Part shown: piece after piece, positions 28,511-36,962 of the stretch | Layout: each line of letters begins with the position of its first letter | Numbering within the stretch: the stretch's first letter is position 1 | NCBI GenBank assembly: GCA_001769855.1 | Contig: MEPP01000011.1 | Location: 62,001 to 126,000, forward strand | Source: Bdellovibrionales bacterium GWA2_49_15 | GTDB lineage: Bacteria; Bdellovibrionota; Bacteriovoracia; Bacteriovoracales; Bacteriovoracaceae | Direction: 5' to 3' | DNA length: 64,000 nt | Program-made: the position numbers and the translations under genes | The notes under the pieces: generated by a model | Database searches by the model: none | What the model saw: the letters and a program-made list of their open reading frames with translations, nothing else | Told to the model about the DNA's origin: nothing

Positions 28511-29239
28511 ATGGCAATAGAAAAGATGATTTTAGTGTCTATTTTTGTTCTTGCTGGGCTACTTGATGTGGCCTTCGCCAAGCGATTCACCAGTCAATAC
28601 ACGGAGTTTGAATTGCCACCCGGTTGGCAGTGCGCTCTCGAGGGGACGGAGTGGGTCTGCCAAAGTGAGAATGAGGAACGCAAAAAAGAGGCCATCATTA
28701 TTTTGGCGGCAAAAATTCGCGGACCTCAAGACAGCTTGGATCAGTACCAGGCCTATCTGAAAGGCCAAAAAACCTTTACCCTCCCTGGAGGACGAACCCA
28801 GGTTTCCGAGGCAAAAACGGCCAATGTTAAAACAATCAATGATCATCAATGGGTTGATGCCCTTCATCTGGCTTCAGAGGTGCCGGGCTTTTACACTCGT
28901 TATCTCGCAACTGTTAAAGAAGACTTAGGCGTGGCCGTAACCTTTTCAGTCGCCAAAGATCACTACTCATCCTACCAGTCGATCTTCGATAATATCGTCG
29001 CCACTCTACGCGTCTTCCGTCAGAAGGCGGCAAGCGGCGACATGGCCTTAAAGAAGAAGGATGAAAATTTACTGGATGACAGTACGTTCATTCCCGACCA
29101 AGGGGCCAATGCCGATATCGCCAATCAGAAGAAAAAGGCCGCCGGCGGCGGTCTCAGCACCTCGGACCTCATGCTCTACGGTGGCGTAGGTTTGGCACTC
29201 CTCGTCGGCTTGATGATCGCCAAAAAGAAGAAAAAATAA
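28511..29239 (+). CDS. Secreted protein with C-terminal membrane anchor (242 aa)
   Basis: A signal peptide (ILVSIFVLAGLLDVAFA) precedes a domain of about 150 residues (FELPPGWQCALEGTEWVCQ with two Cys, then IIILAAKIRG, QWVDALHLASEVPGFYTRYLAT and VTFSVAKDHY). It looks like the PsbP/DcrB-type fold of small lipoprotein-like proteins. A charged linker follows (about 178-208). The end is GGGLSTSDLMLYGG, a hydrophobic segment (VGLALLVGLMIA) and five or more Lys. This tail resembles GlyGly-CTERM-type sorting signals or a simple tail anchor; no rhombosortase gene is in the window. The protein probably sits in the periplasm tethered to the inner membrane. An AT-rich upstream region (28440-28490) may hold its promoter. 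Confidence 0.72.
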   Translation: MAIEKMILVSIFVLAGLLDVAFAKRFTSQYTEFELPPGWQCALEGTEWVCQSENEERKKEAIIILAAKIRGPQDSLDQYQAYLKGQKTFTLPGGRTQVSEAKTANVKTINDHQWVDALHLASEVPGFYTRYLATVKEDLGVAVTFSVAKDHYSSYQSIFDNIVATLRVFRQKAASGDMALKKKDENLLDDSTFIPDQGANADIANQKKKAAGGGLSTSDLMLYGGVGLALLVGLMIAKKKKK

Positions 29240-29245
29240 TCCTCG

Positions 29246-29276
29246 CAGCTCCTGCACTATGGATTGGCAGGAGCTG
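29246..29276. terminator. Strong bidirectional hairpin between convergent genes
   Basis: CAGCTCCTGC (29246-29255) and GCAGGAGCTG (29267-29276) form a perfect 10-bp stem with an 11-base loop. Reading the minus strand, the stem is followed by a T-rich run (TTATTTTTTCTTC). The stop codon of the minus-strand gene lies inside the hairpin. It can end both the 242-residue gene and the Gly-Ser-linker operon. Confidence 0.7.
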
Positions 29277-31401
29277 TTGTCTCACCGCCTTGGGCATCTT
29301 TTTTCTTCATAAAAAAGATGGGGAAGGCGGATTTTCTATAGCGGGTTGAGAGCTGCTCGAAGATCGAAACTCCCGAATCCTTTAAAATATCCTGCTCCGA
29401 GTTTTCATAACCACTCAAAGCATCGGCAGAGTTGACGGCTTCGGCCTTTCCCGTGTCCAGGGCCGCGGCAGGCTCATCATCAAAGAGCTTGCCAACCGAA
29501 GAATCGGATTGAAGATTTCCAAATTTGCTGGACTTTTTTGCCAAACCTTCGACGCCCATTTCTTTTAACTTCTCTGCCATCTTGCTTGTATCCGGGCCGC
29601 CGCCAAGGGAGGCGATCTGGGCCATCACACTCGGGCTCATCTTGCTTTCCATGGTTTTCATGTCCTTCTTAACTTTGGCAAAAAATTCTTTTTGGAGAGC
29701 ATCAAAGGTCTTGGGATTTTTTTCACCCTTCTTTTTGAGCAGGTCGATATATTTGGCCTTTAATTTCGAGCCGGCCTTCTTTAACTTGGCGGCATAGGCC
29801 TGGGTAAAGGTATTGGCAAAATTTTGCCCGACGCCCTTATTGCGCGCCAAATTGTTAGTGGCATCAGAAACGGTTTGCGGCGTGCTGGTGATTCCTCCCA
29901 ATTCTGAGAGATCGAAATTTGATGGGATCGGTGTATTGGGTACAGTGGTTTTGGTGCATGAGTTGGTGGCCTCACAGCTACAGTCGTTGGCCGCCAGTCC
30001 TGAGCCCGTAGGCGAGCCTGAAACACAACCGCCCAGGCCTGAGCCCGGATCAAAGGCGGTTGAGGTTGTAACGGGCGCACCGTTGCCCCCACTCGCCGCG
30101 GAGCTGGTGGTCGTGGTAACCGGCGCCGTCGGTCCGGCCGGCATCGCCGCGATAATTTTGGCCTCTAATTCTTCATAGGCGGCCACGCGCTCTTGTAATA
30201 CTTTGGCCTTATCTTGCGCGATGGAGTAACCCCACCACATGACGGCCATCATAATTGCGATAAACACCGCTCTTATCCAGCCGCTGGCCGCGCTGGTGTG
30301 CGCCCAGGCCCTGAAGAAAACCGCAATGGCAATTGCAGCACCTATGGCGATTAAGATAGGAACCAGCATCCCAATACCTTCCTGGGCTTCTGCTGTCGGG
30401 AAAAATTGGTTGCTGATTTTCTCGATAATGCTTTGACTTCTTGCCGTCATCTGGTCGATCTCAAAACCTCCCACTTCCTCAAACACGAGACCGCCGGCAA
30501 TGGCATTTTGCATCTGATGATGGTTCTTGTAGTCGACTAAGGGAGGAGATTGGGTGACCGCCAAAGAGAGCGAGGTATCGAGTTCTTTTTTGATAAAATA
30601 CTGATCGGTATCTTCAATCTCAATATCGTCCTTGGTAAAAAAGCGCAAGTCAGATTCATTCTTCTTATAAAACTGGGCGTAGATGCTCTTACTTTTTCCA
30701 TTACTTCCCACAGGCGTGGGAGGAAGGACATTTCCGTTCAAGCAGTTGTCCATGTAGCTGCCCCAGCTCACAATTCTCCAGATTGCCTCGATAATCGCCA
30801 TGACGGTGGCGACCGTCCAGATAATGGCCACAATCATCATCATGGTGGCGCGGCGGCTGGCCCAGTCGGCTGCGTCCTGAGTTGCCTGTTTGGCAATCTT
30901 GATGGCATCTTTTTGAGCACTCACCTGGGCGGCATCGACATTCGAGATGGCCGTTAGCGCCCTTTCCGAGGCATCCTTTCGAGTCGCCAGGCTCACAATT
31001 TCCGTAATAATGAGGAACAGTCCTCCCAGCGCAAAAAGAATGCCTGAGATATTGTTGGGGCAGATGTAAAAGATCGCCATAAGCGCAATAAGAATGGCAA
31101 AAATGGACATCAGAATGTCATGCTCTGTCGCCCCCTTGTTTATATCGCCGGCACTTGGACCGCTTCCCGCCTGGACTCCGGAACCGCCCATCCTGAGAAG
31201 ACAGTCATCATATTCAGGTGAATTTTCATCATAGGTAGTACAATCTTCAAACCCACTGGTATCGCCGGCCTCGGGACCAAGCCCTGAACCACTTCCACTG
31301 CCGGTGCCATCTTGCGCATAGGCGTTCCAAGAGGAACCAAGTGAGCATAAAAGCATGCAATGGCATAAGAGATGGGTGAGGAAAAAATGAAATTTTTTCA
31401 T
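29257..31401 (-). CDS. Gly-Ser-linker membrane protein, member B (714 aa)
   Basis: This is a paralogue of the gene next to it (31398-33356) and of the one at 19422. A Sec signal (cleaved near NAYA) is followed by DGTGSGSGSG. A hydrophobic hairpin comes next (about 95-135: LMSIFAILIALMAIFYICP, ILFALGGLFLIITEIVSLA), then a helical hinge (AQKDAIKIAKQATQDAADWA) and another span (about 185-205). FFPTAEAQ is followed by two spans (about 345-400). Ser/Thr/Gly-rich and Cys-containing linkers follow, then a long charged helical region (TYAAKLKKAGSKLKAKY). The tail is DILKDSGVSIFEQLSTRYRK. Its ATG overlaps the stop of member C (ATGA), so the two are translationally coupled and may act together. I know no named family; an envelope complex is plausible but unproven. 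Confidence 0.82.
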   Translation of the reverse strand: MKKFHFFLTHLLCHCMLLCSLGSSWNAYAQDGTGSGSGSGLGPEAGDTSGFEDCTTYDENSPEYDDCLLRMGGSGVQAGSGPSAGDINKGATEHDILMSIFAILIALMAIFYICPNNISGILFALGGLFLIITEIVSLATRKDASERALTAISNVDAAQVSAQKDAIKIAKQATQDAADWASRRATMMMIVAIIWTVATVMAIIEAIWRIVSWGSYMDNCLNGNVLPPTPVGSNGKSKSIYAQFYKKNESDLRFFTKDDIEIEDTDQYFIKKELDTSLSLAVTQSPPLVDYKNHHQMQNAIAGGLVFEEVGGFEIDQMTARSQSIIEKISNQFFPTAEAQEGIGMLVPILIAIGAAIAIAVFFRAWAHTSAASGWIRAVFIAIMMAVMWWGYSIAQDKAKVLQERVAAYEELEAKIIAAMPAGPTAPVTTTTSSAASGGNGAPVTTSTAFDPGSGLGGCVSGSPTGSGLAANDCSCEATNSCTKTTVPNTPIPSNFDLSELGGITSTPQTVSDATNNLARNKGVGQNFANTFTQAYAAKLKKAGSKLKAKYIDLLKKKGEKNPKTFDALQKEFFAKVKKDMKTMESKMSPSVMAQIASLGGGPDTSKMAEKLKEMGVEGLAKKSSKFGNLQSDSSVGKLFDDEPAAALDTGKAEAVNSADALSGYENSEQDILKDSGVSIFEQLSTRYRKSAFPIFFMKKKDAQGGETTAPANP

Positions 31402-33356
31402 GGTCGTTTTCCTTTTGCGGGGACGTTTGGATCTTTGTCAAATATCAACGGATAAGCCGTTTTACGATAGCGATTGGTGATGATCAAAAAGAGGCTGGCA
31501 CCGGTGTCTTTGGTAATATCATTTTCTTTGTAGTTGAGGCCTTGCAAGGAGTCAGCGCTGTCAACCTCTTCCACCTCAGCCGAGTTGGAAATGCCATTCC
31601 CATAATCATCCAATTTTATTTTATTGCCGGCATTTTTAAAATTATTTCCGGGTGCGGTCGTATTAGGCTTGTTGTTAAAGATGGCGTCATCCTTACTTAG
31701 GTCAACCTTGTCTTTGAGGTCGGGAGAATCAAGGCCCAGGAGCTGACCGGTCATGGAGTTCAACTGGGCCGGGGTATACTTGTTCATCTCCGCGCGCACT
31801 TTGCCCAGGAGTTCTTTGCGAAAATCTTTTTCAGCTTTTTCCAGAGAGCTGACGGCTTCAGCGTTGTTCTTTTTTACCAGCTCTAAATATTTTTTCCCAA
31901 ATTCTTTTTTCATCTTATTAAATTTGGCGTAGGCCCCGTTGTCATACTGGCGCATATTGGCGGTGATTCCCTTGCCTTCGGCCAAATTTTTTGCAAACTC
32001 CTTGGAGTTGTTCATCCCTTGCATGAGTCCTTCCGGCGCTTCCAGGGCGTTGTTCACGGGAAGAACAGTATTTCCTTCCACCACCATCGGTTTACCCTTA
32101 CATCCAAGATCGGCCTTGATCGGGAGCTTGTGCTGATTGCCGGCTGCGCAATTCCCGGCCAAAGAGTTATCTCCAGGTAATTCTGTCGAATTATTAACAG
32201 TAGCACTTGGAGTTGAGCTGTCAGTGGAAATGGTCTGGCCAGTCACATCTCCTGTGGGAGTGGCCGGTGCTGCGGCCTTGAGTTTTGCCAGGAGCTCATC
32301 GAATTTTTTCACGCGGGCCTCAAGCTGCTCCTTTTTCTCTTTGATCAGAACCGCGGCGGCAATCACGAAACCTGCGACGACGCCCATGACGACGGCCCGA
32401 CCAAACCCGGTGGACTTGACTGAAGACAGGGTTATATTCAAGGTATTGACGACGACCATGAGAATCGTGAGTAGCAATCCCACCATCCCCATCTCTGAAA
32501 CTTGCTTATCGGTATCGCCTTCGCCACTACCGCTGCCACTACCACTACCACTACCTTCTGTAGCCTGGGCCGCGGGAATGCCGATAAAAGGGAAGAGCTG
32601 TTTTAGCATACTTTGCGCGAAGGACTCCTTTTTGAATTTTAAGTGCGGTGGCGTGTAAAGACCGGCACCACTGCACTGATCATTGTAATTCACGGTGGGA
32701 ATAACGTGGAGAATGCCTTCAATTAAGGCCACAACAGCGGCAATCACGTAGAGAACCGCGGCCACCACCGTAATAGTATAGCGTGTGCCGGCATGATCGG
32801 CGGCCTGCTGGGTTTGCTCCTTGGCCACCTTGATGGCGGCCGATTGCTTTTCAACCGCTTCGGCCGAGACATTGGTGACAATGGAGAGCCTGCGGTCCGC
32901 AGCCGTTTTGGTCTGGGCCGTTTGGACAATTTCAGCGATAATCCAAAAGAGCGATGACAGGAAAAAGACCCATGCCGAAGGTTGGCTGACACAGCCGATG
33001 ACAAATTGGACCCCAGCGATGGTGGCCGCGATGGCCACAATAAGCGTGGCAAATTCCATGGTATGGTAGGCGGAGCTTACGCCTCCTCCACCATCGGACT
33101 CACAGTCAGCGTCCCCTTCCTCATCAATGATGGTTCCACCGTCCAGTTCGCTCTCAAACGCATCGATTTCCCCTTGACCGGTGCCACTCCCCTGATCCTG
33201 GGTGGCCCTATCATTTTCCTGGTTAAATAGGTCGCGGGCACACTTGCTGTGATCTTTTCCGCTACCCGAACCAGCAGCGTGGGCCTGTTCAGGCACCACC
33301 ATCTGCACGATGATTAAGCACCAGCACAACACCACTGTAAGTATGTTACGGCCCAT
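31398..33356 (-). CDS. Gly-Ser-linker membrane protein, member C (652 aa)
   Basis: The ATG at 33356 follows GGGGATTTTTTTT, so I prefer it to the TTG at 33371. A signal peptide (ILTVVLCWCLIIVQMVVPEQAHA) precedes AGSGSG and a Gln/Asp-rich spacer. A hydrophobic pair (about 105-150) and the helix AAIKVAKEQTQQAADHA match AIKIAKQATQDAADWA of member B. A further span follows (about 200-220). IPAAQATEG sits just before a Gly-Ser run and another pair of spans (about 285-340). The charged helical tail (MKKEFGKKYLELVKKN) ends in DITKDTGASLFLIITNRYRK. The overlap ATGA links it to member B. The similarity of B and C is strong enough to see by eye, while A is more distant. The function is unknown. Confidence 0.82.
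   Translation of the reverse strand: MGRNILTVVLCWCLIIVQMVVPEQAHAAGSGSGKDHSKCARDLFNQENDRATQDQGSGTGQGEIDAFESELDGGTIIDEEGDADCESDGGGGVSSAYHTMEFATLIVAIAATIAGVQFVIGCVSQPSAWVFFLSSLFWIIAEIVQTAQTKTAADRRLSIVTNVSAEAVEKQSAAIKVAKEQTQQAADHAGTRYTITVVAAVLYVIAAVVALIEGILHVIPTVNYNDQCSGAGLYTPPHLKFKKESFAQSMLKQLFPFIGIPAAQATEGSGSGSGSGSGEGDTDKQVSEMGMVGLLLTILMVVVNTLNITLSSVKSTGFGRAVVMGVVAGFVIAAAVLIKEKKEQLEARVKKFDELLAKLKAAAPATPTGDVTGQTISTDSSTPSATVNNSTELPGDNSLAGNCAAGNQHKLPIKADLGCKGKPMVVEGNTVLPVNNALEAPEGLMQGMNNSKEFAKNLAEGKGITANMRQYDNGAYAKFNKMKKEFGKKYLELVKKNNAEAVSSLEKAEKDFRKELLGKVRAEMNKYTPAQLNSMTGQLLGLDSPDLKDKVDLSKDDAIFNNKPNTTAPGNNFKNAGNKIKLDDYGNGISNSAEVEEVDSADSLQGLNYKENDITKDTGASLFLIITNRYRKTAYPLIFDKDPNVPAKGKRP
32524..32555 (-). 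repeat. Gly-Ser coding repeat in member C
   Basis: A run of six-base units (GGTAGT on the coding strand) encodes alternating Gly-Ser ahead of the second membrane pair. It is the counterpart of the longer run at 21054-21134. Confidence 0.6.
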
Positions 33357-33577
33357 AAAAAAAATCCCCAATGTATACCGCCTTATCGGTTACTTATGGC
33401 CTTATATTAAGATTTTACTCCTGCTTCCTTACGCCGCTGGAGCGCCTCAGGGACTTAGCTGATAATTAGGTGTAACTACTTGAAATATATAGCTTTGAAT
33501 GGGAGCGTCGATGGATGAGACTCCTGCCAGAAATAGTTGGCAAAAGGGAGATTGTAGGGCGATTGGCGAGGGTTTAT

Positions 33578-34363
33578 TTAAAAAATAGTCAGTCCAAAAT
33601 TCAATATATAGATACTACTACTTGAGGGCCGTTTGGCGTCCTCATAGTTCACTGTTTGCACCTCGGTGAAATCTGAGGCATCGACCAGAGTCTGACGATT
33701 GACCAACATATAGGAAAAGAGAAATTCGATATACACGGGATGAGTTAACTTATTGTCGGTATAACTTCCTGGTATTCTTTCAAGCAGGCCGAATCCCAGC
33801 GATCCGCCAAAGGCTTCGAGTGTAATCTTATGCTCACGACGAAAGGCGCCTTGGGTGTCCACAAAGTCTTCCAATTTTACTGTTTGCTGTGACCAAGAAG
33901 GGCCACCTAACGCATACCAATTCCAGTTCGGCTTATATTGGAAGGGCGTAATATAGCGAATAACAGGGGCAAAGGTGGTGTCACGATAGGCCCCATTGGT
34001 GCGGACCTGATTCCCCCCGATATTAAAGTTCAGGTGACTGGTCTTACCAAAAAAAACATAACCCCCGAGTCCCAATTCCCACTGTTCCGAGAGCTGGAGC
34101 AGGAGATAGGTATTGAATCCCGGAGCGTTGAGATGTTCCTCAGTGCTTCGGGTCCCACGAATGACTCTTGATGTGGCGGACAGGCCGGCCGTGAGCGACA
34201 GGCGTTCACGCATGGAAGGGCCTGCCTTAAAATATTTAATCTGATCAACTAACCGATCGACCCAATTCTCTGTGTCGCTTTCAGCAGTTTCCACCTCGGC
34301 CATACTTTTTTCAAGGGCGATAAAGAAGGAGAGAAAAAATAAAATAAGTAAAAAACCTTTCAT
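33578..34363 (-). CDS. Predicted outer-membrane beta-barrel protein (261 aa)
   Basis: I start at the ATG 34363, which lies one base after the stop of the upstream gene and is preceded by GGGGGAG inside that gene's last codons, so translation is coupled. A signal peptide (GFLLILFFLSFFIALEKSMA) is followed by a short acidic helix and then regular beta strands with aromatic residues (WELGLGGYVFFGKTSHL, NWNWYALGGPSW, LEAFGGSLGFGLLERI, YIEFLFSYMLVN). The chain ends in IYILNFGLTIF, with the C-terminal Phe expected of BAM substrates. It probably forms a pair with the DUF3943 protein. No specific pore or enzyme is recognised. Confidence 0.78.
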   Translation of the reverse strand: MKGFLLILFFLSFFIALEKSMAEVETAESDTENWVDRLVDQIKYFKAGPSMRERLSLTAGLSATSRVIRGTRSTEEHLNAPGFNTYLLLQLSEQWELGLGGYVFFGKTSHLNFNIGGNQVRTNGAYRDTTFAPVIRYITPFQYKPNWNWYALGGPSWSQQTVKLEDFVDTQGAFRREHKITLEAFGGSLGFGLLERIPGSYTDNKLTHPVYIEFLFSYMLVNRQTLVDASDFTEVQTVNYEDAKRPSSSSIYILNFGLTIF

Positions 34364-34364
34364 C

Positions 34365-35078
34365 TCAAAACTCCCCCGCAAAAATTAAACCCGGGATCTT
34401 GTTCTCAAAGACCGTGGGAGTGAGGATAATTTTGTTTTCAAAGAAAGGAAAAAGCGTACATGGGTTAATCAGGTGGCCGAAAAATATGCCAAAAGGGTTC
34501 CCGGAGTTTAAAAGGGCCAGACTGGTATACTCAATTCCCACTCCGAGGACGGCCCCTAGAATGGGAGTTTGATACAAATCTTGCACGCTGGCAGTCTCGG
34601 TGTAAATCTCCACCGTAAATTCAAAAAGGGTGCTGGAAATGAAGGCCATTCCCAGAGCACTGGAGCGCGAATATCCCCTGGCACGATAATAGAGAAAAAG
34701 CTGTGAGCCCGAGATGGGATGCACAAACCAGTTCCAAAAAGGTTCGTCTTGATCAAAAACCACCTGTCCAAAATTGTGGCGATATTTTAGCCAGGAGCCT
34801 TTGTTGCGAACAGTGTCAGGCTGGGTTAAGGGGTAAGCCACCCAGCTCAGGCCATAAATGATTCCTAAATCTTTGCCTATTTCCTTCGGCCGATGGTTCC
34901 GATCAGTATACACGTAATAGGTTTCGAGGGTGCGACCTGGGACAGCACGATCTTGAGGATTTGTTTTAAACCCTGCTGAAGGGGTCCACGCGGGCGTCAG
35001 CTCATCTGCACCCACAACGGCACTCAATAAAAAAATACATGTCACCACGAAGGCGTAAAAAAGGTTGAACAAGGGCAT
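34365..35078 (-). CDS. DUF3943-type envelope protein
   Basis: A signal peptide (MPLFNLFYAFVVTCIFLLSAVVGA) precedes a mature chain that fits the DUF3943 pattern. FDQDEPFWNWFVHPISGSQLF is followed by YYRARGYSRSSALGMAF and a helical LFEFTVEIYTETASVQDL. TPILGAVLGVGIEYTSLALL comes next, the usual HPxxGSxxYxxAR, WEYxxE and TTxGGxxxGE order in loose form. This family is found in the envelope of Gram-negative bacteria, with no known reaction. I prefer the ATG at 35078 because it gives a normal signal peptide; a TTG at 35135 is also open. The stop is followed one base later by the start of the barrel gene. Confidence 0.72.
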   Translation of the reverse strand: MPLFNLFYAFVVTCIFLLSAVVGADELTPAWTPSAGFKTNPQDRAVPGRTLETYYVYTDRNHRPKEIGKDLGIIYGLSWVAYPLTQPDTVRNKGSWLKYRHNFGQVVFDQDEPFWNWFVHPISGSQLFLYYRARGYSRSSALGMAFISSTLFEFTVEIYTETASVQDLYQTPILGAVLGVGIEYTSLALLNSGNPFGIFFGHLINPCTLFPFFENKIILTPTVFENKIPGLIFAGEF

Positions 35079-35140
35079 AATGGTGGTGCAAGATAGCCCT
35101 TCCAATTTCCTTTGAAAACTAAAAAAATGACCCAAATTCC

Positions 35141-36034
35141 ATGATAACTTATTCCAGTCTTCTGATTTTTATTGCGGTGGTATGGGGGTTGGGTTTTGTT
35201 GAAACCAAACGCCTGTTCGCCCACTTCACTCCTTTGGAAATTACCTGTCTGCGTTTTTGTGTCGCTGCCCTCGTGTCCTGTCCGATTTTTATTCGCTGTC
35301 GAACCTGGTCCATGTCTCGCACCCAGCTAGGGCGCGCCTTTTTGTTGGCCATGCTTCTCTTTGCCGGGATGTACGTCCAGGCCTGGGGTTTGCTTTACAC
35401 CTCGGCCAGCAAAAGCGGCTTTATTACCTCGCTCTATATTGTCTTTGTGCCTCTTATCGAGCTGCTTCTCTTTAAGAAAAAAATTTCCAATTTCTTTTGG
35501 TTGGCCCTCCTGATTGCTCTTGCGGGGGTCGGTCTCATGAGTGGTGGCCGTTTTGACGGTGTTAATTTTGGGGATCTTTTAACTCTCTTGAGTGCCTTCC
35601 TTTTTTCTCTGCAAATCTTGTATCTTTCCCATGTGGCCCACACTTTTCCAAACTCCATGGAACTCAATGGATTGCAGTGCCTGTTTATTGGCCTGGTCTC
35701 ATTATTGTTTCTATCCTTTATCGGAGTGATGCCAAAGCTGGAGGTTCTGGGCCAGGTCGGAACTCATTTCTTTTCCTCGCCCCTCTATTCCATCTTATTT
35801 TTGGGAATCTTTCCCAGTTTCTTGGCCCTGGCGGTGCAGGTCTACTGTCAGAAAAAAGTGGCGGCCCATATTGCTTCCCTGGCCTTTCTGCTGGAATCGC
35901 CTTTTGCCGCCTTGTTCGGCGTACTCATCTTGGGAGAACATCTGAATATGATGGAGTCGGCCGGTTGCGGTCTCATCGGCGCCGCGGTGCTGGTGGTACC
36001 GTTGAGTATGAAGCGGGCAGTTATTCGTGAGTAA
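35141..36034 (+). CDS. EamA/DMT-family membrane transporter
   Basis: The 297-residue protein has about ten hydrophobic spans in two halves, the EamA repeat pattern. The first half begins SLLIFIAVVWGLGFVETKRLF with LEITCLRFCVAALV, and has QAWGLLYTSASKSGFITSLYIVFVPLIELLLF, a typical end of the first repeat. The second half has SLQILYLSHVAHTF and then SLAFLLESPFAALFGVLILGEHL, the family's most conserved stretch. Such proteins export or import small metabolites at the inner membrane; the substrate is not visible. It is divergent from the DUF3943 gene, and its last 14 bases overlap the convergent App1-type gene. Confidence 0.9.
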   Translation: MITYSSLLIFIAVVWGLGFVETKRLFAHFTPLEITCLRFCVAALVSCPIFIRCRTWSMSRTQLGRAFLLAMLLFAGMYVQAWGLLYTSASKSGFITSLYIVFVPLIELLLFKKKISNFFWLALLIALAGVGLMSGGRFDGVNFGDLLTLLSAFLFSLQILYLSHVAHTFPNSMELNGLQCLFIGLVSLLFLSFIGVMPKLEVLGQVGTHFFSSPLYSILFLGIFPSFLALAVQVYCQKKVAAHIASLAFLLESPFAALFGVLILGEHLNMMESAGCGLIGAAVLVVPLSMKRAVIRE

Positions 36035-36869
36035 AATATTCGTCAACTAACCTGGCGGCTTCTTTCTTGGCCTTTTTGTTACACTTAACCACATCGGCCA
36101 GATTGTCCTGATTGATGCAGTTATTCTTTTTTGAGATGCGAGTTTTTAGCGTCTTTCTGATGTAATTAGGCAGTAACTTTTTACTGCGGTTAAGTTCCTC
36201 AATTTTGCCGGCACTGGCCACGCCCAAGAGCGGCTCCACACCACTTTTTTTCAGATCCCTTTCGGTAAAAAAATAGTGTAATCCCTTGACCTGTTCCAGT
36301 GATTCACTCTCCAGCGCAAAGGTGGCCTTGGTCTGGACATCACGAATAAAAATATGGGACCGCAAGCCGAGATCTCGGGTGAGTTGCCAGTAGACGTCGG
36401 CATCATAAGCGGCGTTGTCGCCAAAGAAGTATATCGTGAGATTCTGGCGATCTTCAGCGCTTAAATCCTCGATAATTTTGGTAATGGTTAAATACTTATA
36501 AGTGAAGGTGGAGCGAGAGGATTTCAGAGTGCGCAGATAAACCTTTCCCGGGGGGAAATTATTTTTCTTAATAAATTTATCGCCGTTAAAGATCGCCCTA
36601 TATCCCCCTGAGACATAAGAAAATTCCACCTGTTCGCCTTTGGCGTCAAGTTGACTTTTTAAGTCACGATATAAGATAGGCATGACGGGGAAGGGGTCAT
36701 TATCCAAAAAATGGACAATGGTACCGCTGGTACTCATATTGTTGGTCATTTTGATGGTATCGTCGATGTCCGAGATAACCAGGGTTTTGGCCCAGGAAAC
36801 GTTGATAAGAAAACTAAGTAGGCATAATTGAATGATTAATGGCCCACTGGGCGACAACATTTTTTTCAT
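36021..36869 (-). CDS. Secreted App1-like phosphatase (DUF2183)
   Basis: A signal peptide (MKKMLSPSGPLIIQLCLLSF, cleaved near SWA) is followed at once by LVISDIDDTIKMTN, the DxDDTxK nucleophile motif of the App1/DUF2183 phosphatidate-phosphatase family (HAD superfamily). VEFSYVSGGYRAIF gives motif 2 (Ser). Lys residues follow near YKYLTITKIIEDL, and TIYFFGDNAAYDADVYWQL gives the acidic motif (GDNxxxDxxxY). The catalytic set looks complete. The export signal places it in the periplasm or envelope, where it may act on phospholipids or other phosphate esters. The Lys-rich C-terminal part (KKNNCINQDNLADVVKC) is an extra segment with two Cys. Confidence 0.82.
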   Translation of the reverse strand: MKKMLSPSGPLIIQLCLLSFLINVSWAKTLVISDIDDTIKMTNNMSTSGTIVHFLDNDPFPVMPILYRDLKSQLDAKGEQVEFSYVSGGYRAIFNGDKFIKKNNFPPGKVYLRTLKSSRSTFTYKYLTITKIIEDLSAEDRQNLTIYFFGDNAAYDADVYWQLTRDLGLRSHIFIRDVQTKATFALESESLEQVKGLHYFFTERDLKKSGVEPLLGVASAGKIEELNRSKKLLPNYIRKTLKTRISKKNNCINQDNLADVVKCNKKAKKEAARLVDEYFTHE

Positions 36870-36962
36870 ACCTTGCATTATAAGGGCTTGGCCCACCGGG
36901 GGGTAGGGAAGAAGTAATTTTTACAGAACCGGGGGATTTGTGCTACTTAACATTCCTGAATA

